Assembly (NCBI RefSeq): GCF_050306235.1
Contig: NZ_JBLWFH010000007.1
Location: 1-64,000 of the forward strand
Reading direction: 5' to 3'
From: Glaciecola sp947496235
Lineage (GTDB): Bacteria > Pseudomonadota > Gammaproteobacteria > Enterobacterales > Alteromonadaceae
Length of the DNA stretch: 64,000 nt
In this document: positions 19,005 through 26,617 of the stretch, in pieces
Position numbering within the stretch: position 1 is the stretch's first letter
Layout of the letters: each line of letters begins with the position of its first letter
Position numbers and translations under genes: made by a program
The notes under the pieces: model-generated
What the model was told of the DNA's origin: nothing
What the model saw: only the letters and a program-made list of their open reading frames with translations
Databases searched by the model: none

Positions 19005-20424
19005 GATCGTTGCTTCTTATCGAAATGTTTGATGGCTGCTGCATAGTGATGTTGTGCTCTAGCTTTTTGGAAGCATTGCTCTTTGCAGTATCAGTTTTTG
19101 CAGTGCCGGCTAGTGGAGCCTTAAGTGCAAGACCGGTAAGCGTTTCAATTTCTGTTTTGCTTAGGTGCACTTGAGACGCCGCCTCGATTAATGTCAGGCG
19201 CGTATTTAAGAATTCTTGTCGAGTAGATACCCATTCCAAATAGCTAAATCTGCCATCTAAATAAGCGCTTTCGACTAAATCTAAGGCTTCTGTAAGAGGC
19301 GGTATGACGGTTTGTTGAATAGCGTCGACCTCTAGTAATGCACGAGTGTGCTCCCCTAAGGCCTGATTAACTGAATGCAATAAACTTTGCACATTGCTCT
19401 GTTTTTGCAGTTCTATTGCATCAAGGCGTGCCTTTTGCGCCTCGTATTCGCCTAGATTTCGTTTTTGTTGAAACAATGGCATGCTGATCCCGGCTATTAG
19501 AGCAGTTTCATCAATACCTTGTATTCGTCGAACACCCGCCGTCCATTCAATGTCAGCTCGATTATTGGCTTGCACTAATCTAAGCTGCGCCGCTTGAACG
19601 CGGCTTTGTTTTGCAAACAGGTCTATATGCGGACTGCTTTGGATAGCGGTCGAAAGCGTCTCAAATGAGCCAATGTCTTGAAACGCAAAAAGTTGACCTT
19701 CCACTCGCTTAAAAGTGGGCGTTTGTTCGCCCCACATGATGGCAAGACTGCGCATTGCAAATTGAAGACTTTCTTGAGCTAATTTAACATCGAGTTTTGC
19801 TTGGGCTAGCGCGGCTTGGGCGCGTTTTTGCTCTAGCAATGGTGACGCGCCTGCATCAACCCGCTTAGCAACTGCGTTATAGGTATAGAGTGCAAGCGAC
19901 TGTGCGTCGTTTTGCACGTCTAAGGTGGCCTGCAATACGAGTGCTTTGATGTAACGACGATTCAGCTCGCCGAGGACATCTAATGTGCGTATTTTCTTTT
20001 CCACTTCTTGTTGTATTTTACGCTCAGAGAGTACATTCAACCTCGCGCTAGGCTTGTCGTTGAGCTGTAGTACAGATGACAAGGTCAAACTGACTTCAAG
20101 CTCCTTAATGCCCGACACCTCGCCGGTTCCCATAAAGTTCTCTAGTTCAATCCCAGCGTTCAGTGCGGGTTTAAGCGCGGCGGTTTTTGATTCGCCGTCA
20201 ATTACTCGCTGTCTAAATTCAAACTCATATAAACTTGGATTATTGGCAAGTGTAAGTCTTACCGTATCTTCAAGGTTCAGCGTTTCTCGCACAGGCGCTT
20301 GAACACCATCATCTATATAGCGATTAGTTTGTACCGCTTGAGCGGTAAGTGGGCTAAACGTTAAGCCCAATGCGCAAGCAAACGTAATGGCGCGTGCATG
20401 CACAAAAATATGAAACATTTTCAT
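18997..20424 (-). CDS. czcC: CzcC-type outer-membrane channel (TolC family)
   Basis: Outer-membrane factor of 475 residues: signal peptide, then the duplicated helical TolC repeats (LEDTVRLTLANNPSLYEFE near 50; ANNRADIEWTAGVRRI near 290). A 40-residue polar C-terminal extension beyond the family core is unusual. The start at 20424 has AGGA seven bases upstream. That Shine-Dalgarno sequence lies in one arm of a perfect inverted repeat with the end of the upstream CzcI-like gene, so translation is likely controlled. Confidence 0.93.
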   Translation of the reverse strand: MKMFHIFVHARAITFACALGLTFSPLTAQAVQTNRYIDDGVQAPVRETLNLEDTVRLTLANNPSLYEFEFRQRVIDGESKTAALKPALNAGIELENFMGTGEVSGIKELEVSLTLSSVLQLNDKPSARLNVLSERKIQQEVEKKIRTLDVLGELNRRYIKALVLQATLDVQNDAQSLALYTYNAVAKRVDAGASPLLEQKRAQAALAQAKLDVKLAQESLQFAMRSLAIMWGEQTPTFKRVEGQLFAFQDIGSFETLSTAIQSSPHIDLFAKQSRVQAAQLRLVQANNRADIEWTAGVRRIQGIDETALIAGISMPLFQQKRNLGEYEAQKARLDAIELQKQSNVQSLLHSVNQALGEHTRALLEVDAIQQTVIPPLTEALDLVESAYLDGRFSYLEWVSTRQEFLNTRLTLIEAASQVHLSKTEIETLTGLALKAPLAGTAKTDTAKSNASKKLEHNITMQQPSNISIRSNDHE

Positions 20425-20430
20425 TAGAGT

Positions 20431-20501
20431 ATCCTAATAATTTATCAATATTCAGCGTCGCAAGCTTTTTAGCGCGACACTATCGAAAGCGATATTAGGA
20501 T
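20431..20501 (-). promoter_or_regulatory. Inverted repeat masking the czcC ribosome binding site
   Basis: On the minus strand ATCCTAATA (20493-20501, spanning the last codons and stop of the CzcI-like gene) is perfectly complementary to TATTAGGAT (20431-20439), which contains the AGGA of czcC. The 53 bases between can form further hairpins, such as TATCG-AAAG-CGATA and GTCGC/GCGAC. A ribosome halted at the RPPK codons would cover the first arm and free the second. Confidence 0.6.
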
Positions 20502-20872
20502 GGTGTTTTGGGTGGGCGTAGTAATCGGTTGATGGGTGCGTCGATAATCGCATCCAAATAATTAAAATTGTGAATAGATACCACAGCTTGTAGATTGTTG
20601 ATGTTGTGCTGACCTAACCACTGTGCATGCGTACCGTGGCAGTGGCCACAATGGTGGCAATCGGCAGGGTTGTGGTGGTCTGCTTTTGCTGACTCACCAA
20701 GCGCTTTAGTTGGCATATCGTTTGAAGCTTGATTGTGCTCTGAATGCTGGTGTTCATGTTGCAAATGTTGAGTATCGATGGCATGAAAATCTAAGGAATT
20801 CGCCACAGCAGAAAACGACTGAAAGAGTATCAGCGAGATCATGATGTAACTTATACATTTTAAATTTTTCAT
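20495..20872 (-). CDS. CzcI-like small exported His/Cys-rich protein, candidate metal-sensing arrest peptide
   Basis: A 125-residue protein with a signal peptide (about 1-25), a His-rich stretch (HLQHEHQHSEH), a metal cluster DCHHCGHCHG (C72, C75, C78) and the C-terminus LLRPPKTPS. It resembles CzcI and the CopL/DUF2946 group in size, export signal and Pro-containing tail. The first Pro of RPPK is 42 residues after the last Cys, so the cluster would have just left the ribosome tunnel when RPPK is decoded. It lies 70 bases upstream of czcC and ends inside an RNA arm that can mask the czcC ribosome binding site. Two proteins of similar design head the copper operons here. Its start overlaps no clear Shine-Dalgarno sequence and may be coupled to the gene before it. 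Confidence 0.8.
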   Translation of the reverse strand: MKNLKCISYIMISLILFQSFSAVANSLDFHAIDTQHLQHEHQHSEHNQASNDMPTKALGESAKADHHNPADCHHCGHCHGTHAQWLGQHNINNLQAVVSIHNFNYLDAIIDAPINRLLRPPKTPS

Positions 20873-20891
20873 GAGCGCGAGTCTACCAAGT

Positions 20892-21803
20892 CTATTTCAC
20901 TTCGTCACGACATTGTTCATCGGCAAATTCTATTTCGACTGTAGTGTGTTCAAAGTCGTACTTTGCTAATGATGTTTGTACGCTATGCTTCAATGTTTGG
21001 ATGTGCTCAATGTTCACCTCACCCTGTAAAACAAGATGGACTGTCATGACATTTCGCTCGCCGTCTAAAGACCAAATATGAAAATGATGGAGGTCGCTTA
21101 CCTTATCGTTTGCAAGCAAGTCGTTTCGGATTTTTGACATTTGCTCCTCATCTGGTGTTGCTTGTAAAAACAACATCAGGGTTTCTTTTAGGTTACGAAA
21201 CACATTGAAGAGAATGAACAAAGTAAAGCCAATGGACAGGATGGGATCTAAAATCGCCCATGGCTTAAACATTAAGACGATCGATACAATAAATACGGCC
21301 ACCCAACCGAGCACGTCTTCTAACAAGTGCCAATTAAGCACGCGTTCATTTAATGACGTTCCTTCACTTAGTTTATAAGCGGCAAAACCGTTTACTGCCA
21401 TACCAAAAATCGATAATGCTAACATCCCTTCAACTTGGGGCATTTCAGGCTCTGCCAAACGAGGTATCGCTTCAAACAATATCCAAATCGAGCCCACCGT
21501 GAGCACTAAACCGTTAATTAATGCGCCCAATAAAGAAAAGCGTTTGTAGCCATATGAAAACGTTTGATTAGCATCTTTGTCGCTAAGCTTGTTCAATCCC
21601 CACGCTGTGCCAATTGACAAACTATCGCCTAGATCATGCACTGCATCTGCCATAATAGCGGTGCTATTGGTTAGCCAACCACCAATAAATTCAATAATGG
21701 TGAACACCACATTTAAGAAGAATGCCCAACCGATGCGTTTTGACGCATCCTTTGAATTTTCATGCGAGTGTGAATGACTATGTGAATGATTATGACTGTG
21801 CAT
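20892..21803 (-). CDS. CDF-family Zn/Cd/Co exporter (CzcD/ZitB-like)
   Basis: Cation diffusion facilitator of about 303 residues in the inner membrane. A His-rich N-terminus (MHSHNHSHSHSHSHEN) precedes six membrane helices with the metal-site motif ADAVHDLGDS in TM2 and NWHLLEDVLGW in TM5. A cytoplasmic C-terminal domain follows (HFHIWSLDGE, VEIEFADE). It exports zinc-type cations to the periplasm, where CzcCBA can take over. The ATG at 21803 is preferred over an ATG at 21878, which would overlap the upstream gene by 89 bases. Confidence 0.93.
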   Translation of the reverse strand: MHSHNHSHSHSHSHENSKDASKRIGWAFFLNVVFTIIEFIGGWLTNSTAIMADAVHDLGDSLSIGTAWGLNKLSDKDANQTFSYGYKRFSLLGALINGLVLTVGSIWILFEAIPRLAEPEMPQVEGMLALSIFGMAVNGFAAYKLSEGTSLNERVLNWHLLEDVLGWVAVFIVSIVLMFKPWAILDPILSIGFTLFILFNVFRNLKETLMLFLQATPDEEQMSKIRNDLLANDKVSDLHHFHIWSLDGERNVMTVHLVLQGEVNIEHIQTLKHSVQTSLAKYDFEHTTVEIEFADEQCRDEVK

Positions 21804-22155
21804 GTCTAATCTTATCCAAGATTGATTTATTTGCAGACGAAACTGGCATGGGCTTGAATGGGCTAACATTTGCACCACCCGTGTTACCGTCTGGAAGCAA
21901 GCCTATCGCTGTTTTCGTTAAGGCACCCATTATTCTAAATATTTGCCCGAATACTTCTTTCATGTCCTTGTGTTTTAATCCAAATTTCAGCATTTTATAA
22001 TGCACTCGGGTATGGTGATAAGTAGAGTGCTGTCCAATCACATGTGCATCTTCTAAAGCTTTAAATCCTGCTTCATCATCTTGATGTAAAAACGCATGTT
22101 GTGCATCTCTTAGTTTTTTATCTACATAGGGTTGTGCTGCTTGAGTGAAATTCAT
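21790..22155 (-). CDS. DUF3703 family protein
   Basis: A 121-residue soluble protein with the family core (DAHVIGQHSTYHHTRVHYKML) and conserved His residues. DUF3703 genes are commonly found beside CDF and Czc genes; function unknown. The start overlaps the stop of the preceding transporter gene (ATGA), and GGAG lies upstream, so the two are co-translated. Confidence 0.85.
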   Translation of the reverse strand: MNFTQAAQPYVDKKLRDAQHAFLHQDDEAGFKALEDAHVIGQHSTYHHTRVHYKMLKFGLKHKDMKEVFGQIFRIMGALTKTAIGLLPDGNTGGANVSPFKPMPVSSANKSILDKIRHAQS

Positions 22156-22778
22156 AATGCTTCTCCGGCAGATTGACTGTTATCACGAAGCTCTTGTTTA
22201 GCGTCTTTTAATATTGAAATTGCACCGCGTAAAACGATGATAGACACAATAAGGCCAATCACTAAATCGGGCCAGCGAGTGTCAAATAAGTAAACCGTCA
22301 CGCCTGCTAATATTACGCCCATGTTGGCAATGACGTCATTCGCAGAGAAAATCCAACTCGCTCGCATATGTACTTCGCCGCTCTTCTGTTTTCTAATGAT
22401 TAATAAACATATGACGTTGGCGATTAAGGCAACAAAACCCATCCCTATCATTAACAATGACTCTGGGTCACTGCCTAATATCGAACGACGAGCAATATCA
22501 AATAAAATAATGAGGCCTAGTATTAATTGAAAATAGCCGCTAATTTTTGCCGCGTTTGCTTTATGAATAATGGTTTTGCCCACTGCATAAATACCAATAC
22601 CATACACGACCGCATCTGCTAGCATATCCAACGAATCTGCAATAAGCGCTGTTGAGTCAGCCAATAAGCCTACACTCATTTCAACGACGAACATTACGGC
22701 ATTAATGCCTAACAACCAATACAACACCCTTTTTTGTTCTTGGTCTTTGATTTCAATGTCGCACCCACACCCGCTCAT
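22152..22778 (-). CDS. CDF-like cation transporter without C-terminal domain
   Basis: Inner-membrane protein of about 208 residues with a Cys-rich N-terminus (MSGCGCDIEI) and six helices. CDF motifs ADSLDMLADA and SANDVIANMGV are visible, but the cytoplasmic C-terminal domain is missing. The start at 22778 is chosen because the alternative ATG at 22811 lies within the -10 box of the promoter, upstream of any transcript. It is the first gene of the run driven by the CadR-type promoter and probably exports Cd/Zn/Pb-type ions. Confidence 0.88.
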   Translation of the reverse strand: MSGCGCDIEIKDQEQKRVLYWLLGINAVMFVVEMSVGLLADSTALIADSLDMLADAVVYGIGIYAVGKTIIHKANAAKISGYFQLILGLIILFDIARRSILGSDPESLLMIGMGFVALIANVICLLIIRKQKSGEVHMRASWIFSANDVIANMGVILAGVTVYLFDTRWPDLVIGLIVSIIVLRGAISILKDAKQELRDNSQSAGEAL

Positions 22779-22810
22779 AAAAAACACTCGCTTTACTGAC
22801 TCATGACACA

Positions 22811-22841
22811 AGTGTAAACTCTATACTTGGTATAGAGTCAA
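22811..22841 (-). promoter_or_regulatory. CadR/PbrR-type promoter and operator
   Basis: On the minus strand: -35 TTGACT (22836-22841), a 19-bp spacer and -10 TACACT (22811-22816). A perfect palindrome ACTCTATAC-TTG-GTATAGAGT lies at 22818-22838. It drives the leftward run (CDF-like, DUF3703, CDF, CzcI-like, CzcCBA) and lies 20 bases before the divergent regulator. Confidence 0.92.
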
Positions 22842-22860
22842 GCGCGTCAGGTAAAGAAAA

Positions 22861-23286
22861 ATGAAAATAGGACAGTTAGCAGATAAAACAGGCCTAAGTA
22901 TTCAAACTATTCGCTTTTATGAACGAAAGGCGTTGTTAGCAGCACCAGAGCGCACGCAATCGAATTATCGAAGTTATTCGGACGAAGCACTAAAGCAGTT
23001 GCTGTTTATTAAGCAATGCCGTGCGCTCGATATGACGATTGAAGAAATTAGTTTAGTACTAGAAACACGAGCTAACCCAGAGAGCAGTTGCGAAAGTGTT
23101 AATGCTACGATTGACAAACACATTGATGATATTGAGCATCGAATATCTGAGTTAAACGCTCTACAAAAAACACTGCAATCCATGCGTGCCGCTTGTGATG
23201 ATGACAAAAAAATCAAGGAATGCGGTGTACTGCATCAGTTAGATAGTATTGTAGATTCGCACTGCCCTACAAAACGTAATGACTGA
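22861..23286 (+). CDS. cadR: Cd(II)/Pb(II)-responsive MerR-family regulator (CadR/PbrR-like)
   Basis: A 141-residue regulator with the MerR winged helix (MKIGQLADKTGLSIQTIRFYE), the dimer helix and the metal ligands of the Cd/Pb group: Cys in ESSCESV (near 78), AACDDDKK (near 113) and IKECGVLHQL (near 121). A further Cys in the tail (SHCPTK) could add a ligand. It is divergent from the cation-exporter run, with a palindromic operator between them. Confidence 0.92.
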   Translation: MKIGQLADKTGLSIQTIRFYERKALLAAPERTQSNYRSYSDEALKQLLFIKQCRALDMTIEEISLVLETRANPESSCESVNATIDKHIDDIEHRISELNALQKTLQSMRAACDDDKKIKECGVLHQLDSIVDSHCPTKRND

Positions 23287-23298
23287 GCCTCAATGACT

Positions 23299-23314
23299 CG
23301 TTCGCTAGCGAACG
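23299..23314. other. 16-bp palindrome after cadR
   Basis: CGTTCGCTAGCGAACG is a perfect palindrome 12 bases after the cadR stop. It could form a short hairpin (stem 6, loop CTAG) but no T-run follows, so it is a weak terminator or a protein-binding site. Confidence 0.3.
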
Positions 23315-23387
23315 GTATAACAAGTTGTTGCCTCACAATAAATAGTATTTCCAATGAAACGCTAGTTTTACCGATTGGGTTATAAAA

Positions 23388-23843
23388 TTAAATATCCTGA
23401 AATCTATTTAATCCTTGAGCCATCCGCACAATTTCTTGATTTTCCAGTGCCAGTAAGTTGTCCAAAAGTTCTTTATGATGAGGGATTACAGCCTGCTCTC
23501 TTAGATAAGAATAAAGTGCTATCACTTCTTGATGTTGTTCAATTACGATTGCTGCAATCTCTGAATCTGTTTTTTGTTCAAATGCACCGTCGCAGTGGTC
23601 GTGCAAGACAATCGGATTCTTCTCCAAATATTCTATAAAGAGCGTTTCCAACTCTCCAGATTCCGCTTTTACTGAAAATGATTTTATAAGCGCTGCTAAG
23701 TGCTCCTCATGAGCAATCAAATATTGCATTGCCATTTTTGAGCGCTCAGAATTATTTGGTTCGCAATGCGTGAGGCAGCTTGCTAGTTGTTTGTGGAAAT
23801 CGATGGTCCACTCTAAAATATCTCTTACACTTTCTATTTTCAT
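23388..23843 (-). CDS. Four-helix-bundle-like protein, probable copper-regulon member
   Basis: A 151-residue soluble, almost all-helical protein with regularly placed His and Glu residues (FHKQLASC, AHEEHLAALI, HDHCDG, IEQHQEVIALYSYL, LENQEIVRMAQG). The pattern resembles ferritin/hemerythrin-like four-helix bundles, but no standard metal-site motif is complete. Not recognised with certainty; relatives are sometimes labelled ATPase without basis. Upstream, an ATTAC-N6-ATTAC site and a TATAAT-like -10 (23896-23901) suggest copper control. Confidence 0.7.
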   Translation of the reverse strand: MKIESVRDILEWTIDFHKQLASCLTHCEPNNSERSKMAMQYLIAHEEHLAALIKSFSVKAESGELETLFIEYLEKNPIVLHDHCDGAFEQKTDSEIAAIVIEQHQEVIALYSYLREQAVIPHHKELLDNLLALENQEIVRMAQGLNRFQDI

Positions 23844-23926
23844 ACTAACTCTCGATATCCCGCACAGATTAAAAAGATTCCAGTCAGAAATTTAAATTAT
23901 ATACCGCGTAAAATCATAACGGCTAG

Positions 23927-23942
23927 ATTACAGTTGCATTAC
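23927..23942 (-). promoter_or_regulatory. Candidate CopR/CusR box 1
   Basis: ATTAC-AGTTGC-ATTAC on the plus strand (GTAAT-N6-GTAAT toward the minus-strand gene), 84 bases before the four-helix gene and 25 bases from a TATAAT-like -10. The same spaced repeat occurs at three other copper loci in the window. Confidence 0.55.
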
Positions 23943-24291
23943 AAATTTGTCAGTTCCGCTCTTTTACATAGTGTTTCACGTTGGGTCACTTTAAATTAAA
24001 AATTAAGCCATGAATACGTCACCACTTATTCGCTTATTACAATTGGGAATGAGGCTAAAACTCTCATCTAGGCAGGACTATTCATAGTCGGACTGCTTTT
24101 TGCACTACTCTCAAATAAGATTAGGGGAGAGTGACTATAAGAACATTAAGTTGTGCTCTACTTCCCAAGAACTAGGGCGTTTTGACTTGGTTTGTTGTAA
24201 TAGAGCGATTTTTATTTCTGTAAGGTTGATTGCAATATTTACCTATATATGTGAACTTTTTACCCGATATTGACGGGGTTTGAGCAACATT
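23943..24291 (+). other. Long leader region before the copL-copAB operon
   Basis: About 350 bases with no convincing gene. It holds ACAAATTTGT next to the CopR-like box, a possible 25-codon leader ORF (ATG 24010 to TAG 24085-24087, weak ribosome binding site) and an intrinsic-terminator-like hairpin that overlaps the end of that ORF. A TTGACT at 24182-24187 could be a -35 element for copL, but no good -10 at normal spacing was seen. Confidence 0.4.
24072..24101 (+). terminator. Intrinsic-terminator-like hairpin in the copL leader
   Basis: Stem GACTAT-TC-ATAGTC extended by GCAG/CTGC with a small bulge, followed by TTTTT at 24097-24101. It sits in an untranslated leader upstream of the copper operon and overlaps the 3' end of a tiny ORF, so it may be an attenuator or the end of a small RNA. 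Confidence 0.5.
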
Positions 24292-24687
24292 ATGAACGCA
24301 AATAAAACAGATAAAGGATTACTTAGTGCATTTGTAAAATGCGCTGGGTGCCTTGCTTTGCTTGTTTTATCATTGTCTAGTGTTGCATGTGAGCCTTCAG
24401 ACAAAAATGACGCAAATGCCAATTTCATTGAGTCCGTAACGACTCAACATCAATCTGACAATACACAACAGTCGGAACATCAAAATCATACAGAGTGCGA
24501 CAGTAAGTGTTGTGACGGTGTTTGTGAATGTAAATTAGGCTCATGCTTTAATTTTACAGCAATGGTTGCGCATGATTTGAAATCAATTAGTGCGCCGTCC
24601 TCTTCGCACTTTTATTTCTCCAATTTTTATCATTTTTACTCGGGGTTCAGCCTCCTGAGGCCACCTAAACTTCATTTGATTTCTTAA
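24292..24687 (+). CDS. CopL-like small exported Cys-rich protein, candidate copper-sensing arrest peptide
   Basis: A 131-residue protein (from ATG 24292; TTG at 24280 possible) with a signal segment to about residue 32, which might be a lipoprotein signal (SVAC). The middle is polar and His-containing, with a dense Cys cluster CDSKCCDGVCECKLGSC (C69-C85) and a C-terminus LLRPPKLHLIS. The first Pro of RPPK is 39 residues after the last Cys. It lies 91 bases before the multicopper oxidase gene. This matches the context of Rhodobacter CutF, an exported peptide that controls translation of the oxidase CutO. The codons after RPP can pair with the oxidase ribosome binding site. Confidence 0.8.
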   Translation: MNANKTDKGLLSAFVKCAGCLALLVLSLSSVACEPSDKNDANANFIESVTTQHQSDNTQQSEHQNHTECDSKCCDGVCECKLGSCFNFTAMVAHDLKSISAPSSSHFYFSNFYHFYSGFSLLRPPKLHLIS

Positions 24688-24775
24688 GTAGTTTTCAGTT
24701 TACCGACGGACAAACATATCAATATTGCATACCGATAATGCAGTTTGTGGCACATGTCGCAAATAAAATGAGGTT
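24668..24775 (+). promoter_or_regulatory. Inverted repeat masking the multicopper oxidase ribosome binding site
   Basis: AACTTCATTT (24668-24677, codons right after RPP) can pair over 10 bases, one of them a G-U wobble, with AAATGAGGTT (24766-24775), which holds the GAGG of the oxidase gene. The 88 bases between have no gene. Same layout as at czcC and at the Cus operon. Confidence 0.55.
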
Positions 24776-24778
24776 CTT

Positions 24779-26608
24779 ATGAATAATCGAATGAAACAAA
24801 ATCGGCGCGTTTTTTTGAAAAATGCTGCCTATGCGACTGGTGGATTGGCCTTGCTAGGTCAAATGAGAGCACCATGGGCTTTCCCAGAAGGTTATAGCAA
24901 TAGCAACAATCATAGCGGTATTGCTAAAGTCAACTACGGTAATGCGGTAGTAGGTGGGGAAAATATTAAGATGACGATCTCTCGTCAGCAAAAAAAAATT
25001 GCCGGCGATATTGCAAGGCCCATTACCATCAACGACATATCACCTGGCCCATTGCTCCGGTTAAGAGAAGGTCAGCAAGTTAAGATTCATGTTACCAACG
25101 AATTACCAGACAGCACGTCTATTCATTGGCATGGTTTTATTCTCCCATTTAATATGGATGGAGTACCTGGCGTTTCATTTCCTGGTATCGACCCTAACTC
25201 TACGTTTACCTATGAATTTGATATAGAACAAAACGGCACCTATTGGTATCACAGCCACTCGGGCTTGCAAGAGCAGTTAGGTCATTTGGGGCCTGTCATT
25301 ATCGACCCTGTTGACGGTGACATAGGTGCAGACAGAGAGCATGTCATTCAATTGAGCGATTGGACCTTTGAGGATCCACATGATGTGTTTAGACATTTAA
25401 AGGTAGCAGAGGGTTACTACAATTATCAACAACGTACGATAAGCGACACTGTTAACGATATTAAAAAACAAGGTTTTGTTAATACAGTAAAAGAAAGAGC
25501 TATGTGGGCCAATATGCGGATGAATCCCAGAGATATTCTCGATGTAACAGGCTCCACATATACATATTTAATGAATGGCAGAGATGCTCAAACCAACTGG
25601 ACCGCGCTCTATAAGCCCAATGAAAGCATTCGATTAAGGCTCATAAATGGCTCCGCAATGACGTATTTCGATTTTCGTATTCCGGGCCTCGAAATGACGG
25701 TAGTGGCTGCTGATGGACAACCAATAAAACCCGTTAAAGTCGATGAACTTCGAATTGCGGTTGCTGAAACCTATGACGTCATTGTAAGACCCGTCGGCTC
25801 GAACACATATACTCTTTTCGCAGAGAGCATGGATAGAAGTGGCTTCGTTAGAGGAACCCTAAGTACTGAACTTGGAAAAGAAGCACATGTGCCAACATTG
25901 CGCAAAATGCCAGAGCGGGGCATGGCAGCTATGGGGATGAGCTCAGACATGTCAGGAATGGAAGGAATGAATGAAATGGACACGTCGGCCGCTGACGTTA
26001 AGAGCCGAGCAACATCATCTGGCTCTTCCATGGCTCATTTGAATGGCCACTCATCTATGCCCTCTCGTGCACTGCCAGTAGACGACATTAATATAAAGCA
26101 TGATGAAAACGGTCATGGTCCTGGTGCAAGTATGCTTGCAAATAATCCCACAAGTCGACTCGATGAACCGGGTGTTGGTTTAGAGAATGTGAAGCATCGA
26201 GTATTGCTGTATAGCGACTTAACAGGTGCCAAAGAATGGCCCGATACCAGAGAGCCGAAGCAAACAGTTGAACTGCACCTCACAGGTAATATGGAACGTT
26301 ACATGTGGTCATTCGATGGACTCAAATTTAATGAAGTCGATGGCCCCATTCATTTTAGGTATGGTGAACGAATTCGTTTGATTTTAGTAAACGATTCTAT
26401 GATGAACCATCCGATCCACTTGCATGGTATGTGGATGGAGTTAGAAAACGGGAATTATCCGCCCCCTCGAAAACATACGATAAGTTTAAAACCCAGTGAA
26501 AAAGTTTCGCTGTTGATAAGTGCAGACGCCCCTGGTAATTGGGCATTTCATTGTCACCTGCTCTATCACATGGATGCGGGCATGTTCAGAATCGTATCGG
26601 TCTCGTAG
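24779..26608 (+). CDS. copA: Copper-resistance multicopper oxidase (CopA/PcoA type)
   Basis: Periplasmic cuprous oxidase of 609 residues, exported folded by Tat (NRRVFLKNAAYATGG). The copper-site motifs are complete: SIHWHGF, WYHSHSG, HPIHLHGMW and HCHLLYHMDAGM, giving type 1, 2 and 3 copper ligands. A Met-rich insert near 380-400 (MAAMGMSSDMSGMEGMNEMD) probably binds Cu(I). Size and order fit the CopA/PcoA family. GAGG lies five bases before the ATG. It is followed after 9 bases by copB. Confidence 0.96.
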   Translation: MNNRMKQNRRVFLKNAAYATGGLALLGQMRAPWAFPEGYSNSNNHSGIAKVNYGNAVVGGENIKMTISRQQKKIAGDIARPITINDISPGPLLRLREGQQVKIHVTNELPDSTSIHWHGFILPFNMDGVPGVSFPGIDPNSTFTYEFDIEQNGTYWYHSHSGLQEQLGHLGPVIIDPVDGDIGADREHVIQLSDWTFEDPHDVFRHLKVAEGYYNYQQRTISDTVNDIKKQGFVNTVKERAMWANMRMNPRDILDVTGSTYTYLMNGRDAQTNWTALYKPNESIRLRLINGSAMTYFDFRIPGLEMTVVAADGQPIKPVKVDELRIAVAETYDVIVRPVGSNTYTLFAESMDRSGFVRGTLSTELGKEAHVPTLRKMPERGMAAMGMSSDMSGMEGMNEMDTSAADVKSRATSSGSSMAHLNGHSSMPSRALPVDDINIKHDENGHGPGASMLANNPTSRLDEPGVGLENVKHRVLLYSDLTGAKEWPDTREPKQTVELHLTGNMERYMWSFDGLKFNEVDGPIHFRYGERIRLILVNDSMMNHPIHLHGMWMELENGNYPPPRKHTISLKPSEKVSLLISADAPGNWAFHCHLLYHMDAGMFRIVSVS

Positions 26609-26617
26609 GGGAATATT

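Noticed and set aside
14750..23320. Shared 13-mer GCGAACGGTATAA near 14752 and 23306
   Set aside because: Repeats of this length are expected by chance in 64 kb, and the flanks do not match; not an attachment or attC site.
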